Of a stretch of DNA of 45,807 bases, positions 25,531 to 35,030 are shown piece by piece. A program made the position numbers and the translations under genes. Position 1 is the first letter of the stretch, and the number at the start of each line of letters is the position of its first letter. The notes beneath the pieces are model-generated. The model searched no databases. It was not told the DNA's origin and saw only the letters and a list, made by a program, of their open reading frames with translations. Source of the stretch: Verrucomicrobiia bacterium. Lineage in GTDB: Bacteria > Verrucomicrobiota > Verrucomicrobiia > Verrucomicrobiales > Akkermansiaceae. Where the stretch lies: the NCBI GenBank assembly GCA_947462875.1, contig CANHQJ010000029.1, positions 1 to 45,807 on the forward strand. Direction: 5' to 3'.

Positions 25531-27285
25531 ATGAATGATCCCATTGTCGGCATTGATCTCGGCACGACCAATTCCGCCATCGGCGTGGTCGATTCCGGAT
25601 TTCCCCTGTTGCTGGCCGATGAAGAGGGGAAGCGCATCATGCCCAGCGCGGTATGGATCGGGGAGGATGGCTCGGTGGAGATCGGGAGAAAAGCGCTGCG
25701 TCGCCGCGGCGCGGATGGTGCGCGCGTGATTACCAGTGTGAAACGACTGATGGGGCGTGAGCTGGATACTCGGGAAAAACAATCGTTGTTCGGGAAATCG
25801 CCCGAGGAAATCAGCGCCCTGATTCTCGGCGAACTGAAACGCGTGGCGGAGTGGCGTCTCGGGCAACCGATTCGCAAGGCGGTGATCACCGTACCTGCGT
25901 ACTTTCACGATGGACAACGCCAGGCCACCAAACGCGCGGGCGAACTCGCCGGGCTGGAAGTGGTGCGCATCATCAATGAACCCACCGCCGCGGCTCTTTG
26001 CTATGGCCTCGATCAGCTCGGCGAACGCTCTCGGGTGGCCGTGTATGATCTGGGAGGAGGGACCTTTGATCTATCGATTCTGGAAATGCAGGAGGGCGTC
26101 TTTCAAGTGCTTGCGACGCATGGCGATACCCGGCTCGGCGGTGATGATCTCGATCTCGCCATGGCCACCGCGATGGCAAGACGTGCCGGATTGGACTGGC
26201 AGGCGCTGCCGCAGGAACAACGCGTGCGTTGGCAGGTCGAGGCGGAGCGGGTGAAGTGCGCCCTGTCATCCAGCGAACGGGAAACGTTTGCCCTGCCGTT
26301 TTATGATGGTGTGAACAGTTTTTCCGCCGATGTGACGCGCGAGCAATGGCAGGAATGGATGCAGCCATGGATTGCCAAAACCATCGCCTGTTGTCACAAG
26401 GCTCTCAACGATGCTCAACTCCTGCCGCAGGAAATCAATGCCGTTGTCCTGGTGGGGGGCAGCACCCGCATCCCCGCGGTGCGCGCGGCGGTGGAGCAGT
26501 GTTTCGGTCGTGTGGCGGATGTTTCCCAACATCCCGATGAGGCGATCGCACTCGGTGCCACGATTCAGGCGGGCATGCTCAGCGGCGCGATGAAACAAAT
26601 GGTTTTGTTAGACGTGACGCCGCTCAGCCTCGGCATTGAAACTCTCGGAGGGCTGATGAACGTGCTGATTCCGCGCAATACCACGATTCCTTGCAAGGCA
26701 GGGGAAACGTTCACCAATGCCGTGGCCGGTCAAAAAGCCATGCGCATCCGCGTGCTTCAGGGTGAGCGCGAAATGGCGCGCGACAACTGGGAACTCGGCC
26801 AGGTCGATGTGCCCTTTGAACCGGCGGCGAAAGGGCAGGCACGCATCGGCGTGCAGTTCCGTCTCGACGAAAACGGCATCCTCGAAGTGCTGGCACGCGA
26901 TGTTTCCACGGGCATTGATCGCATTCTGGTGATCGAAAATTCCGCTGTGGACGTCAGTGATGAAAAAGTCGGGCAAATGGTCAGTGAATCGGTGGAGCAT
27001 GCCTTTGAAGACATGGCCGAGCGGGTCTGGACCGAAGCGAAACTGAAAGCGGAAGAGCTTTTGCCCGCGGTGGAGGGCGCGCTCTCTATCGGCAGCGAAT
27101 GGTTGAGCGAGGAGGAACTGCAAACCATTGAAGCCGCTCGAGCCGATGTGCGCCATGCACTGGAGGGGAAAGAAGCCCATCGCCTGAAACAAGCGGTGCA
27201 AGAGCTCGATCGCGCGACCGAAGCACTCGCCGCAAAAATCGTGGAGTACGCGATGGAGCAGGCCACGGGTGGCTTGGGCTCGTGA
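25531..27285 (+). CDS. Hsp70-family chaperone (HscA/DnaK-like)
   Basis: The 584-residue protein shows all Hsp70 signatures: [13 protein letters not shown] at residue 7, NEPTAAAL near 150, [13 protein letters not shown] near 171 and [14 protein letters not shown] near 310. The substrate domain begins with [16 protein letters not shown] and includes [22 protein letters not shown]. The C-terminal lid, from about 470, is helical and ends [11 protein letters not shown], without the EEVD-like or Gly-rich tail of a major DnaK. Length and sequence fit an auxiliary Hsp70 of the HscA group, but no iron-sulfur cluster genes (iscU, hscB) or J-protein lie here. It follows the PtsN-like gene at 12 bases. 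Confidence 0.85.
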   Translation: MNDPIVGIDLGTTNSAIGVVDSGFPLLLADEEGKRIMPSAVWIGEDGSVEIGRKALRRRGADGARVITSVKRLMGRELDTREKQSLFGKSPEEISALILGELKRVAEWRLGQPIRKAVITVPAYFHDGQRQATKRAGELAGLEVVRIINEPTAAALCYGLDQLGERSRVAVYDLGGGTFDLSILEMQEGVFQVLATHGDTRLGGDDLDLAMATAMARRAGLDWQALPQEQRVRWQVEAERVKCALSSSERETFALPFYDGVNSFSADVTREQWQEWMQPWIAKTIACCHKALNDAQLLPQEINAVVLVGGSTRIPAVRAAVEQCFGRVADVSQHPDEAIALGATIQAGMLSGAMKQMVLLDVTPLSLGIETLGGLMNVLIPRNTTIPCKAGETFTNAVAGQKAMRIRVLQGEREMARDNWELGQVDVPFEPAAKGQARIGVQFRLDENGILEVLARDVSTGIDRILVIENSAVDVSDEKVGQMVSESVEHAFEDMAERVWTEAKLKAEELLPAVEGALSIGSEWLSEEELQTIEAARADVRHALEGKEAHRLKQAVQELDRATEALAAKIVEYAMEQATGGLGS

Positions 27286-27304
27286 GATCGATGATTCGAA
27301 TTTA

Positions 27305-28720
27305 CTAGGAACCTAGTAATTCTGTCAGGTGGCGGAACACGTCGGTATTGATCACCATGCCGGAAAAGCGCTCGCTCTGCGGGCCTGTGGCCGTGACGAT
27401 GGTGGGATCGGAGGTGTGTGTGGTGCCGGTCCAGCCGACGCCCGTGTGGTTGCCGGCGAATTGACCAAGTAGGCCCTCGGGCTTTGCCAACTGGTGATTC
27501 CATTCGATGGTTGTTGTTTTCTCCAGAATTTCCAGGAGCGCCGTTTTTTCATTCGCTTCGAGTTCGAAACCAAGACTCTCGCGCACGAGAGCGCCGATGT
27601 CTGGCTGTGGTTTTTTCTGCAAGCGCTCGAACAGGCTTTCGTGCGATTCCTTCATCTTGGCGATGCGCTGGAAACAGGTGGTGCTGTTTTTATACGAAGC
27701 GCCCATGCCGTTCAGGCCGGGATTCGAGTTGCCGTGATCGCTGGTGACAACGACCAGGATATCGGGATGGGCGGCTGTGAGGCTGAGGACCTGCGCCAGT
27801 GCGTCATCGAATTCGAGTTGCTCGTGGAGCAGGGCACCGATGTCGTTCAAGTGTGCGGCATGGTCGATGCGCGCGCCTTCGATTTGCAGGAGAAACGGCG
27901 TGCTTCCCTCCAGAAATCTCGTGGCAGCGGCCTTCGCCATTTCCGCGAGTGTGGGGATTTTTTTCTGCATTTCGGCGCTTTGCTGGCGGTCGATGGAGTA
28001 GGGGATGTGGCTGGGCGAAAAGGTGCCGAGAATTTTTTCCTCGCGCGAGCCGAGCAAGGCGTCGCGTTGCGACAGAACTTGGTATCCCGCTTTTTGATAG
28101 GCGGCGAAGAGGTCTTTTTTGTCCTTGCGCACCTTGCCATCAAAAAATGCCGAGCCACCACCGAGGATCACATCCACGCGATCGAGATACTGTTCCGCGA
28201 TGGAATCTTCATTGTTGCGATCCGTGACCGCCGCGGCGAATCCCGCCGGTGTGGCATGCGTCGCGGTGGCGGTGGTCACGAGGCCGATGCGATGCCCCTT
28301 GTCCTTCAGAATTTTTCCGATCGGCGTGATGGCTTTACCAGAGGGGCTGAAATTGATCATGCCATTGTTCACGCGTTGACCTCCGCCCCAGGCGGAGGAG
28401 GCGGCGGCGGAGTCCGTGACCATGGAATTGGCCGATGCCGTATCCATCAGACCGCGAGCGGATTTGGGGTCATTGATCAGATCCCACCAACGTGTGCCGC
28501 GACCGCGGGTCTGTTGGGAAAAGGCCTGTGCCATCGTCAGCACGCCGGGGCTCATGCCATCGGACACCATATAGATGATGCCGCGCACTTTGTCTGCTTT
28601 GGCAAACGGATCGCTCTCCGCGTGAACGGACGGAGCGGCCAGCGAGCCGAGGCCGCCTAGCGATAAGGTCTTCAGCCAATCGCGGCGGGCGATCTTGGGT
28701 GCGTTTTTGTCATCTTGCAT
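27305..28720 (-). CDS. Tat-exported alkaline phosphatase (PhoA family)
   Basis: The 471-residue protein starts with a twin-arginine leader (ARRDWLKTLSLGGLGSLAAP). The PhoA signature is VTDSAAASSAWGGG, with the phosphorylated serine at S104; D54 in MVSDGMS is a metal ligand. VTSDHGN near 330 and GNHTGVGWTGTTHTSDP near 435 carry the remaining metal ligands. It hydrolyses phosphate monoesters outside the cytoplasm. It converges with the Hsp70 gene (20 bases between stops) and is divergent from the second sulfatase. No PHO box was recognised. Confidence 0.9.
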   Translation of the reverse strand: MQDDKNAPKIARRDWLKTLSLGGLGSLAAPSVHAESDPFAKADKVRGIIYMVSDGMSPGVLTMAQAFSQQTRGRGTRWWDLINDPKSARGLMDTASANSMVTDSAAASSAWGGGQRVNNGMINFSPSGKAITPIGKILKDKGHRIGLVTTATATHATPAGFAAAVTDRNNEDSIAEQYLDRVDVILGGGSAFFDGKVRKDKKDLFAAYQKAGYQVLSQRDALLGSREEKILGTFSPSHIPYSIDRQQSAEMQKKIPTLAEMAKAAATRFLEGSTPFLLQIEGARIDHAAHLNDIGALLHEQLEFDDALAQVLSLTAAHPDILVVVTSDHGNSNPGLNGMGASYKNSTTCFQRIAKMKESHESLFERLQKKPQPDIGALVRESLGFELEANEKTALLEILEKTTTIEWNHQLAKPEGLLGQFAGNHTGVGWTGTTHTSDPTIVTATGPQSERFSGMVINTDVFRHLTELLGS

Positions 28721-28824
28721 GGCGGGGATACGCTAGTCTGTGATGCCTGGCTTGCAAGAAAATGTTCGCCACTGAGCGGGGCATTATTGTTGCATGGAAT
28801 CTCAGCTATCGTATCCTCACCGCC

Positions 28825-30243
28825 ATGAAGCAGTGCTGGAAAATCTTTCTGATGATGTGGCTGGTCGGAACTCAGGGGGCTCACGCCCAAGCGCCGAATC
28901 TGATCTGGATCATGGCGGATGACCTAGGATACGGCGAACTGGGCTGCTACGGGCAGAAGGTGATTCCCACGCCGCATATCGATCGCATGGCGAAGGAGGG
29001 CATGCGTTTCACCCATTATTATTCGGGGGCCACGGTCTGCGCGCCGTCGCGCTGTGTCCTGATGACGGGACTGCATCAGGGGCACGCGCGGGTGCGGGGA
29101 AACAAAGCGGCGGTCGGGCTCACCAAGGCGGATGTTTCGGTAGCAACCGTGCTGCAACAGGCGGGCTACCGCACGGCGTGCATCGGCAAGTGGGGGCTCG
29201 GAGAGCACGATGGCACGGAGGAGGGCCTGCCGAAACATCAGGGCTTCGATCGGTTTTTCGGTTATCTCAACCATACCCATGCGCACAATCATTTTCCCGA
29301 CTATCTGTGGCGCGATGATGCGAAGGAAAAGCTGCCGAATGTAGTCGTGCCCGTCGGTGCCAAAGGCGGAGGATATGCGACCAAAGCGGTGGCATACGCG
29401 GATGATCTGTTCGCGGACGAGGCTCTGAAATTTGTCTCGGAAAAATCGACGAAGCCGTTTTTTCTCTACTGGAGCATGGTTTCCCCACATGCGAACAATG
29501 AACGTCAAACGGCTCTGGGCGACGGGGCGAATGTCCCTGACTACGGAGACTTTGCCGACAAACCATGGCCGGTGCAGGATCGCGGGCATGCTGCGATGAT
29601 CGCACGACTGGATCGCTACGTCGGGCGCATGCTGGAGCAGTTGCAAACCCTGGGCATCGCGCAAAACACCCTGGTGATTTTCACCAGTGACAATGGCCCG
29701 CACAAAGAGAGCGGTCATGACTTGACGCGTTTCCAACCATCGGGTCCGTTCACCGGCATCAAGCGCAGTCTCACGGATGGCGGCATTCGCGTGCCCTTCA
29801 TCGCCTGGTGGCCGGGAAAGGTGCCTGCGGGTGCGAGTGCCGAATTTGTCGGCTCTTTCGCCGACTGGTGGCCTACAGCGGCGGAGTTGGCCAAAGCGAA
29901 AACGAGCACGAAGGTGGACGGCGTCAGCATCGTGCCCACCCTGCTCGGAAAGTCACAGGCACCCCAGGAGTTTCTCTACTGGGAATTTCATGAGGGTGGC
30001 TTTTCACAGGCCGCGCTCTATCAGGGCCGCTGGAAGGGCATACGCCGTGGAGGACCGGATCAGACCATCGTTTTATACGATACCGAAAACGACATTGCCG
30101 AGAAGACCAATGTCGCTGCGAAACATCCGGAAATCGCCAGAAAGATCAGCGACTATCTGAAACAGGCGCGAACGGAATCGCCGGACTGGGTGCCCGAATG
30201 GAAATCGACTGACGCTCCGAAGAAAAAGCAGCAGAAGCGTTAG
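28825..30243 (+). CDS. Secreted sulfatase (CAPSR type)
   Basis: The start MKQCWKIFLMMWLVG at 28825 gives a signal peptide (about 22 residues); the frame is open 21 codons further without signal features. Metal-binding D32-D33 lies in MADDLGYGELGCYG, the formylglycine cysteine is C72 in CAPSR, and CIGKWGLGE and FTSDNGPH complete the active site. This is a 472-residue sulfatase of the arylsulfatase A type, different in its signature from the other two here. The C-terminus is Lys-rich (PKKKQQKR). Its stop codon overlaps the stop of the convergent MATE gene (30240-30243), leaving no room for a separate terminator. Confidence 0.9.
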   Translation: MKQCWKIFLMMWLVGTQGAHAQAPNLIWIMADDLGYGELGCYGQKVIPTPHIDRMAKEGMRFTHYYSGATVCAPSRCVLMTGLHQGHARVRGNKAAVGLTKADVSVATVLQQAGYRTACIGKWGLGEHDGTEEGLPKHQGFDRFFGYLNHTHAHNHFPDYLWRDDAKEKLPNVVVPVGAKGGGYATKAVAYADDLFADEALKFVSEKSTKPFFLYWSMVSPHANNERQTALGDGANVPDYGDFADKPWPVQDRGHAAMIARLDRYVGRMLEQLQTLGIAQNTLVIFTSDNGPHKESGHDLTRFQPSGPFTGIKRSLTDGGIRVPFIAWWPGKVPAGASAEFVGSFADWWPTAAELAKAKTSTKVDGVSIVPTLLGKSQAPQEFLYWEFHEGGFSQAALYQGRWKGIRRGGPDQTIVLYDTENDIAEKTNVAAKHPEIARKISDYLKQARTESPDWVPEWKSTDAPKKKQQKR

Positions 30244-31574
30244 ATTTTTTCCATGCGTCGCAGAAGTTGTCGCAGCCGTGGCCCCAAGGTCACGCAGGCG
30301 ACAAACAACCCCGCCGCCAGTCCCCACCACACGCCGCGTGCCTCCATCCGCCAGTGCCAGCTCAGCAGCATCGCCACGGGAAGGCCGATCAGCCAGTAGG
30401 CGACAAAGCCCATGACCGCGGGAATGCGCGTGTCATGCAGACCGCGCAACATCGAACTCGATGCCACCTGCACGCTATCGAACAGTTGGAACACGCCGAC
30501 GATGACGAGCAAGGCGACAGTGAGCGAAATGACTGTGAGGTCATTGGTGAATTGCGCGGCCCAGTAGCTGCCGGCGAAGAAAAAAGCCGCGGCATTGAGC
30601 AAGCCGAAAGCCGTGGCCAGCAGCCAGCCGGATTGCACCACGGCGCGCAAACGAGCCGTCTCTCCCGCGCCAGCGACCGAGCCAGTGCGGACGGTGAGCG
30701 CCATGGACAAGCCTAACGGGATCATGAACGCCGCCGATGCGCAGGTGATGGCGATCTGATGCGCCGCCATCGCGATTTCCCCGAAGCGGCCCATCATGAA
30801 GCCCGCTGCGGAAAAGGCACCCACCTCGCATAGCATCTGAAAGCTGGCAGGCAAGCCGATGCGCGCGTGGGCTAACAAGTCCGCCTTCAGCGGTCGGCGA
30901 AACCAGGAATAGGGCACCCAGTCGCGCAGGCTCTTGTTCGTTTCAAGCCAGACGAAAAGCGCCACTACAATCAGCACGCGGGAAATGAGCGTCGCCCAGG
31001 CCGCTCCGTCCATACCGAGCTCGGGGAAGCCCCATTTGCCATAAATCATGATCCAATTGAGCAGGATGTTGAGCAGTACCCCGCCGAGAAAAATCCAGAA
31101 GGGCGGCCACGGGCGATCAAGGGCATCGGCGTGATTTTTCAGCGCCAGCGATGCGAGCGCGGGCAGCAGGGAAACCATGAGTATCGTAAAATACGAACGG
31201 GAAATTTCCACAACGGCTGGCGGTTGGCCGAAGCGATCCAGGAAAGGCAGCAGGACAAGCGATAGTCCGATGAACAGGATCGATACCGCAATGGCAATGT
31301 AGAGCCCGTTGCGGCAACTGCTGCGCGCGGCGGTCGGATCGCCACCACCCCGCGCGTGTGCCGTGTGTACGGAAATGCAGGTGAGCAAGCCGAGGCTGAA
31401 GACAAAGGGCAGATAGAAAATCGAATTCACGAACGTCAGTGTCGCCAGTTCGGTGACGCCGAGATGGCCGACCATGAAAGTATCCGTCACTCCCAACAAC
31501 ATCTGGCTCAACTGCCCGATCATCAGGGGCAGCGCGAGGCGCAGGGTGATTTTGGATTCGGTGAGCAGAGACAT
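30240..31574 (-). CDS. MATE-family multidrug/Na+ exporter
   Basis: From the ATG at 31574 (MSLLTESKITLRLALPLMIGQL) the 444-residue product has about twelve hydrophobic helices in two repeated halves. Typical MATE segments are MIGQLSQMLLGVTDTFMVGHLG in helix 1-2, ALDRPWPPFW and IALMIPLGLSMALTVRTGSVAGAG-type segments at the start of the second half, then STLRGLHDTR-like SSMLRGLHDTRIP. Such carriers expel cationic drugs or metabolites in exchange for Na+ or H+. The frame extends to 31688, but those residues are not membrane-like and would crowd the divergent hydrolase gene, so the internal ATG is preferred. Confidence 0.87.
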   Translation of the reverse strand: MSLLTESKITLRLALPLMIGQLSQMLLGVTDTFMVGHLGVTELATLTFVNSIFYLPFVFSLGLLTCISVHTAHARGGGDPTAARSSCRNGLYIAIAVSILFIGLSLVLLPFLDRFGQPPAVVEISRSYFTILMVSLLPALASLALKNHADALDRPWPPFWIFLGGVLLNILLNWIMIYGKWGFPELGMDGAAWATLISRVLIVVALFVWLETNKSLRDWVPYSWFRRPLKADLLAHARIGLPASFQMLCEVGAFSAAGFMMGRFGEIAMAAHQIAITCASAAFMIPLGLSMALTVRTGSVAGAGETARLRAVVQSGWLLATAFGLLNAAAFFFAGSYWAAQFTNDLTVISLTVALLVIVGVFQLFDSVQVASSSMLRGLHDTRIPAVMGFVAYWLIGLPVAMLLSWHWRMEARGVWWGLAAGLFVACVTLGPRLRQLLRRMEKI

Positions 31575-31717
31575 GAGCGGGGCGCGAAGTTCGTCGCCCG
31601 CATGAGAAAAGTCAATGACACTTCTGAGACGAATGCCGTGGCTGTGGGATTGCGCGATGATCCGGCTTGACGTGATTCGCATCATCATGCATGGATCTTG
31701 TCATCATCGAACAACGT

Positions 31718-32797
31718 ATGCACTATCTGTTCCGTTTCATCATTTCCGCCGTTCTGCTTTGCGGTCTGCAAGCTAAGGAGGAAATTCTCAAGGACAAGCA
31801 GGGCATGGACTGTTTTGTTTATCTGCCCGATGCCCTTGATCCGGCGGTGACCTATCAGCTTGTGGTCGGCGTGCACGGCGCGGGCGGCAAAGGCAACGGC
31901 GCGGCGGGATTGAAGGATTGGGCGAAGCGCGGCGACGTGATCGTCATCGGTCCCTCGTTCGAAACGAAAGGCGAGCGCCCCTATCAGAACGGCGACGGCA
32001 TTCATGCCGAAAAGCTCATCGATCTTTTCGAGACCTTGAAAAAGTCCTACAAGCTCCGCGACAGGATGTTTCTTCACGGTTTTTCCGGCGGCTGCCAGTT
32101 CACGCATCGCTTCACCATGCTGCATCCGAAGCTCGTTTGCGGTCTCTCCGCGCATTCCGGCGGCAGTTGGGCGACCGATGGTTTCGGCGAGATCAGCAAC
32201 GCGGCGAAAGACATTCCCTTTGTCATTTCCTGTGGCGAAAAGGACACCGCGAAGTCCTTTCCCGAGGCCCTTTACACCCGGCTCGAATGGTATGGACGCT
32301 TTGCGCAGGAGATGGAAAAACGCAAGTTCTGTTACCTGGGCGCGACCTGGCCGAATGTGGGGCACAGCATCTGCGAGGGCGCCTGGGACCAGATGAAACA
32401 ATGTTTCCAGATCGCCACGGGCCTTCCCGGCGCTTCGGCCACGGAGCAAGTCGCCATCAGTCCCACATGGAAAAACCTCGATCCGGAGCTTAGCAAAGCA
32501 GCGGCCACCACCGCGCCCAAGCCTGCCGCGGACGAGGCGAAGCGCGATGCCCTGCTGCAAGCGGCGTTTCAGAAAGCGGCTGCGGAAAACGTGCCGGATG
32601 AACGACTGATCGCCTTCATGAAACAGCACCCGCCCGTTTCCTGGAAAGGCAAGGCGGGGTCCGGGAAACTGCTGGTCCAGTGCGAGCGCGCCGCTCTCGC
32701 CTGGCATCAGGCGGCGAAAAGCAAAGGGCTCTGGAACGAGGTGAATCGCCGGCAGTTCGCCGAATTCACCGCCGGACTGGATCTGAAAACGGAGTGA
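31718..32797 (+). CDS. Secreted alpha/beta-hydrolase
   Basis: The start MHYLFRFIISAVLLCGLQA at 31718 gives a signal peptide of about 19 residues. The hydrolase core includes VVGVHGAGGKGNG (oxyanion region), the nucleophile serine in HGFSGGCQFTHRF (about 128-140) and GHSICEGAW with a candidate catalytic histidine near 215. The layout resembles PHB-depolymerase/poly-ester or feruloyl-esterase-like enzymes seen in Verrucomicrobiota. A C-terminal ~110-residue extension from about 245 is Lys/Ala-rich and helical. The substrate is unknown. The gene is divergent from MATE and precedes trpE by 69 bases. Confidence 0.75.
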   Translation: MHYLFRFIISAVLLCGLQAKEEILKDKQGMDCFVYLPDALDPAVTYQLVVGVHGAGGKGNGAAGLKDWAKRGDVIVIGPSFETKGERPYQNGDGIHAEKLIDLFETLKKSYKLRDRMFLHGFSGGCQFTHRFTMLHPKLVCGLSAHSGGSWATDGFGEISNAAKDIPFVISCGEKDTAKSFPEALYTRLEWYGRFAQEMEKRKFCYLGATWPNVGHSICEGAWDQMKQCFQIATGLPGASATEQVAISPTWKNLDPELSKAAATTAPKPAADEAKRDALLQAAFQKAAAENVPDERLIAFMKQHPPVSWKGKAGSGKLLVQCERAALAWHQAAKSKGLWNEVNRRQFAEFTAGLDLKTE

Positions 32798-32866
32798 CGG
32801 CCCTGTCCGCATTCACCCGCATTTCTCCTTTACCATCACTGGCCGCACGGCTATCAATCGGGCGTC

Positions 32867-34384
32867 GTGCATTCTCTTCCTGTCGAACCTTCTCTCGAAT
32901 CGTTTATCACTCTCGCGCAGTCGGGAAATGTGATCCCTGTCTATACACAGTTGGCGGCGGATTTCGAAACACCGCTGTCGGCCTATCTGAAAATCCGCGA
33001 CGGGGCTCATGCGTTTTTATTGGAGAGTGCCGAAAGCACGGAAAAAGGCGGGCGCTGGTCCATCGTCGGCAGCAAACCGCGCAGCATTTTTAGTGCTCAC
33101 GGGAAAACGATCACGATCACGCGCGATAGCCACGTGGAGACCATCATCGCCGGGGATGACGTGCTGGCCGAACTGGAGCGCCAGATGGCCCGCTACAAGC
33201 CGGTCCCGCATGGTGCGATTCCACCGTTTTACGGAGGCATGCTCGGTTATTTGTCCTACGACGCCGTGCGGCAGTTCGAGCCGAGCATCGGCATCGCGCC
33301 CACGGATGATTTGCAAATCCCCGATGCGCTCTTTTTGTTAGCCGACACGCTTCTCGTTTTCGATCACCGCCTGCGGCGGCTGTTGGTCATTGCGAATGCT
33401 TTCACCGAGGAAGCTTCCTCCGCCGAGGAAGCCTACATCCACGCGCGCGGCCGGGTCGCGGCGATGGTGGAAATTCTCAACCGCCCGCTGCACACCCCGG
33501 CGCTGAACGGCCTCACCGCTCCCGCCCCTGCCGTGGCCAAAAGCAACACCACGCAGCAGCAGTTCGAGGAAAACGTGCGCAAGGGAAAAGAATTCATCGC
33601 CGCCGGGGATGTGTTCCAGTTTGTGCCCAGCCAGCGATTTGAAACTCCCTACACGGGTGCCGCTGTCGATCTCTACCGCGCGCTGCGCCACGTCAATCCC
33701 TCGCCCTACATGTTTTTGTTAGAGCTGGGCGACTTCGCTTTGGTCGGCAGTTCGCCGGAAGTGCATGTGCGCTCGATCGGCGGCCGCATCGACATCCGCC
33801 CCATCGCCGGCACGCGTTGGAGAGGAAAAACGCCCGAGGAGGACGATGCGCTCGCCGCCGATCTTCTCAATGATCCCAAAGAACGCGCCGAACATTTGAT
33901 GCTCATCGACCTCGCACGTAACGACGTCGGTCGCATCGCGAAACACGGTTCGGTGAAAGTCGATGACTTCATGATCATCGAGCGCTACTCGCATGTGATG
34001 CACATTGTTTCCAACGTCACTGGCACGCTCGATCCCTCGCACAGCGCCTACGATGTCCTGCGCGCGACCTTTCCTGCCGGAACCGTCAGCGGCGCGCCGA
34101 AGATCCGCGCGATGCAGATCATCAACGAGCTGGAGCCGACGAAACGCTGCGCCTACGCCGGAGCGGTCGGCTATTTCGGCTTCGATGGCTCGCACGACTC
34201 CTGCATCACCCTGCGCACCTGCCTGTTGAAAAACGGCAAGGCATACGTGCAAGCCGGTGCGGGCGTGGTGGCCGATTCCGATCCCACCTACGAATACCAG
34301 GAAACCTGCAACAAGGCGCAGGGCATGCTCAAGGCCATCGCGCTCGCGAACACCATCTCCAACGATCTCTCTAACGAATCCTGA
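32867..34384 (+). CDS. trpE: Anthranilate synthase component I
   Basis: TrpE makes anthranilate from chorismate and glutamine-derived ammonia, the first step of tryptophan synthesis. The 505-residue product begins with GTG at 32867 and has the N-terminal tryptophan-binding part, including [21 protein letters not shown] (the LLES motif for feedback inhibition). The chorismate-binding domain carries [16 protein letters not shown]-like [49 protein letters not shown] and [12 protein letters not shown]. It is followed 5 bases later by trpG. It could be a PabB-type enzyme, but the LLES motif favours TrpE. No leader-peptide attenuator was found in the 69 bases upstream. Confidence 0.92.
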   Translation: MHSLPVEPSLESFITLAQSGNVIPVYTQLAADFETPLSAYLKIRDGAHAFLLESAESTEKGGRWSIVGSKPRSIFSAHGKTITITRDSHVETIIAGDDVLAELERQMARYKPVPHGAIPPFYGGMLGYLSYDAVRQFEPSIGIAPTDDLQIPDALFLLADTLLVFDHRLRRLLVIANAFTEEASSAEEAYIHARGRVAAMVEILNRPLHTPALNGLTAPAPAVAKSNTTQQQFEENVRKGKEFIAAGDVFQFVPSQRFETPYTGAAVDLYRALRHVNPSPYMFLLELGDFALVGSSPEVHVRSIGGRIDIRPIAGTRWRGKTPEEDDALAADLLNDPKERAEHLMLIDLARNDVGRIAKHGSVKVDDFMIIERYSHVMHIVSNVTGTLDPSHSAYDVLRATFPAGTVSGAPKIRAMQIINELEPTKRCAYAGAVGYFGFDGSHDSCITLRTCLLKNGKAYVQAGAGVVADSDPTYEYQETCNKAQGMLKAIALANTISNDLSNES

Positions 34385-34389
34385 CCGCC

Positions 34390-34953
34390 ATGTTGCTGAT
34401 CATCGACAACTACGATTCCTTCACCTACAATCTCGTGCAGTACTTTGGCGAGCTGGGAGCGGAAATGAAAATCATCCGCAACGACGCGATGGAACTCGCG
34501 CAGATCAAGGCGCTCAAGCCCTCGCGCATCTGCGTTTCGCCGGGTCCCTGCACCCCGAACGAAGCCGGTGTCTCCTGCGCCGTCATTGAAGCCCTCGGTG
34601 CGACCACTCCCATCCTCGGTGTCTGCCTGGGTCACCAAAGTATCGGTCAAGTCTACGGCGGCGACGTCGTCCGCGCCGATCGCCTCATGCACGGCAAAAC
34701 CTCACCGATCCACCACAAAGGAACCAGTGTCTTTCGCGGTCTTTCGAATCCCTTCGAAGCCACGCGCTATCATTCCCTGATCGTCAAACGCGAGACATTG
34801 CCCGATTGCCTCGACATCACCGCCTGGACCGAAGAAGGCGAAATCATGGGCCTCGCCCACAAAGAGTATCCCGTCCACGGCGTCCAGTTCCACCCCGAGT
34901 CGATCCTGACACAGGAAGGCAAACAACTGCTGCAAAACTTCCTGGAGATATGA
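34390..34953 (+). CDS. trpG: Anthranilate synthase component II (glutamine amidotransferase)
   Basis: The 187-residue protein releases ammonia from glutamine for TrpE, and may also serve PabB. The class I triad is visible: C79 in [11 protein letters not shown] and H168-x-E170 in [26 protein letters not shown] and [11 protein letters not shown] are typical TrpG/PabA blocks. It begins 5 bases after trpE, so the subunits are made from one message. A perfect inverted repeat starts just after its stop. Confidence 0.93.
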   Translation: MLLIIDNYDSFTYNLVQYFGELGAEMKIIRNDAMELAQIKALKPSRICVSPGPCTPNEAGVSCAVIEALGATTPILGVCLGHQSIGQVYGGDVVRADRLMHGKTSPIHHKGTSVFRGLSNPFEATRYHSLIVKRETLPDCLDITAWTEEGEIMGLAHKEYPVHGVQFHPESILTQEGKQLLQNFLEI

Positions 34954-34954
34954 C

Positions 34955-35025
34955 TGTGGCGGAGGCGTCTCGCCTCCAAGCCTTGTCTTGGCATTTTGGC
35001 AGGGAGGCGAGACGCCTCCGCCACA
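34955..35025. repeat. Perfect 23-bp inverted repeat between convergent genes (REP-like, possible terminator)
   Basis: The left arm (34955-34977) and right arm (35003-35025) are exact reverse complements of 23 bases, built on GTGGCGGAGGCG and its partner, with a 25-nt loop. It begins 2 bases after the trpG stop and ends 6 bases before the end of the convergent sulfatase gene. There is no T-run on either side, so it is not a standard intrinsic terminator. Such GC-rich, self-complementary elements are usually dispersed. Confidence 0.75.
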
Positions 35026-35030
35026 TTGGA

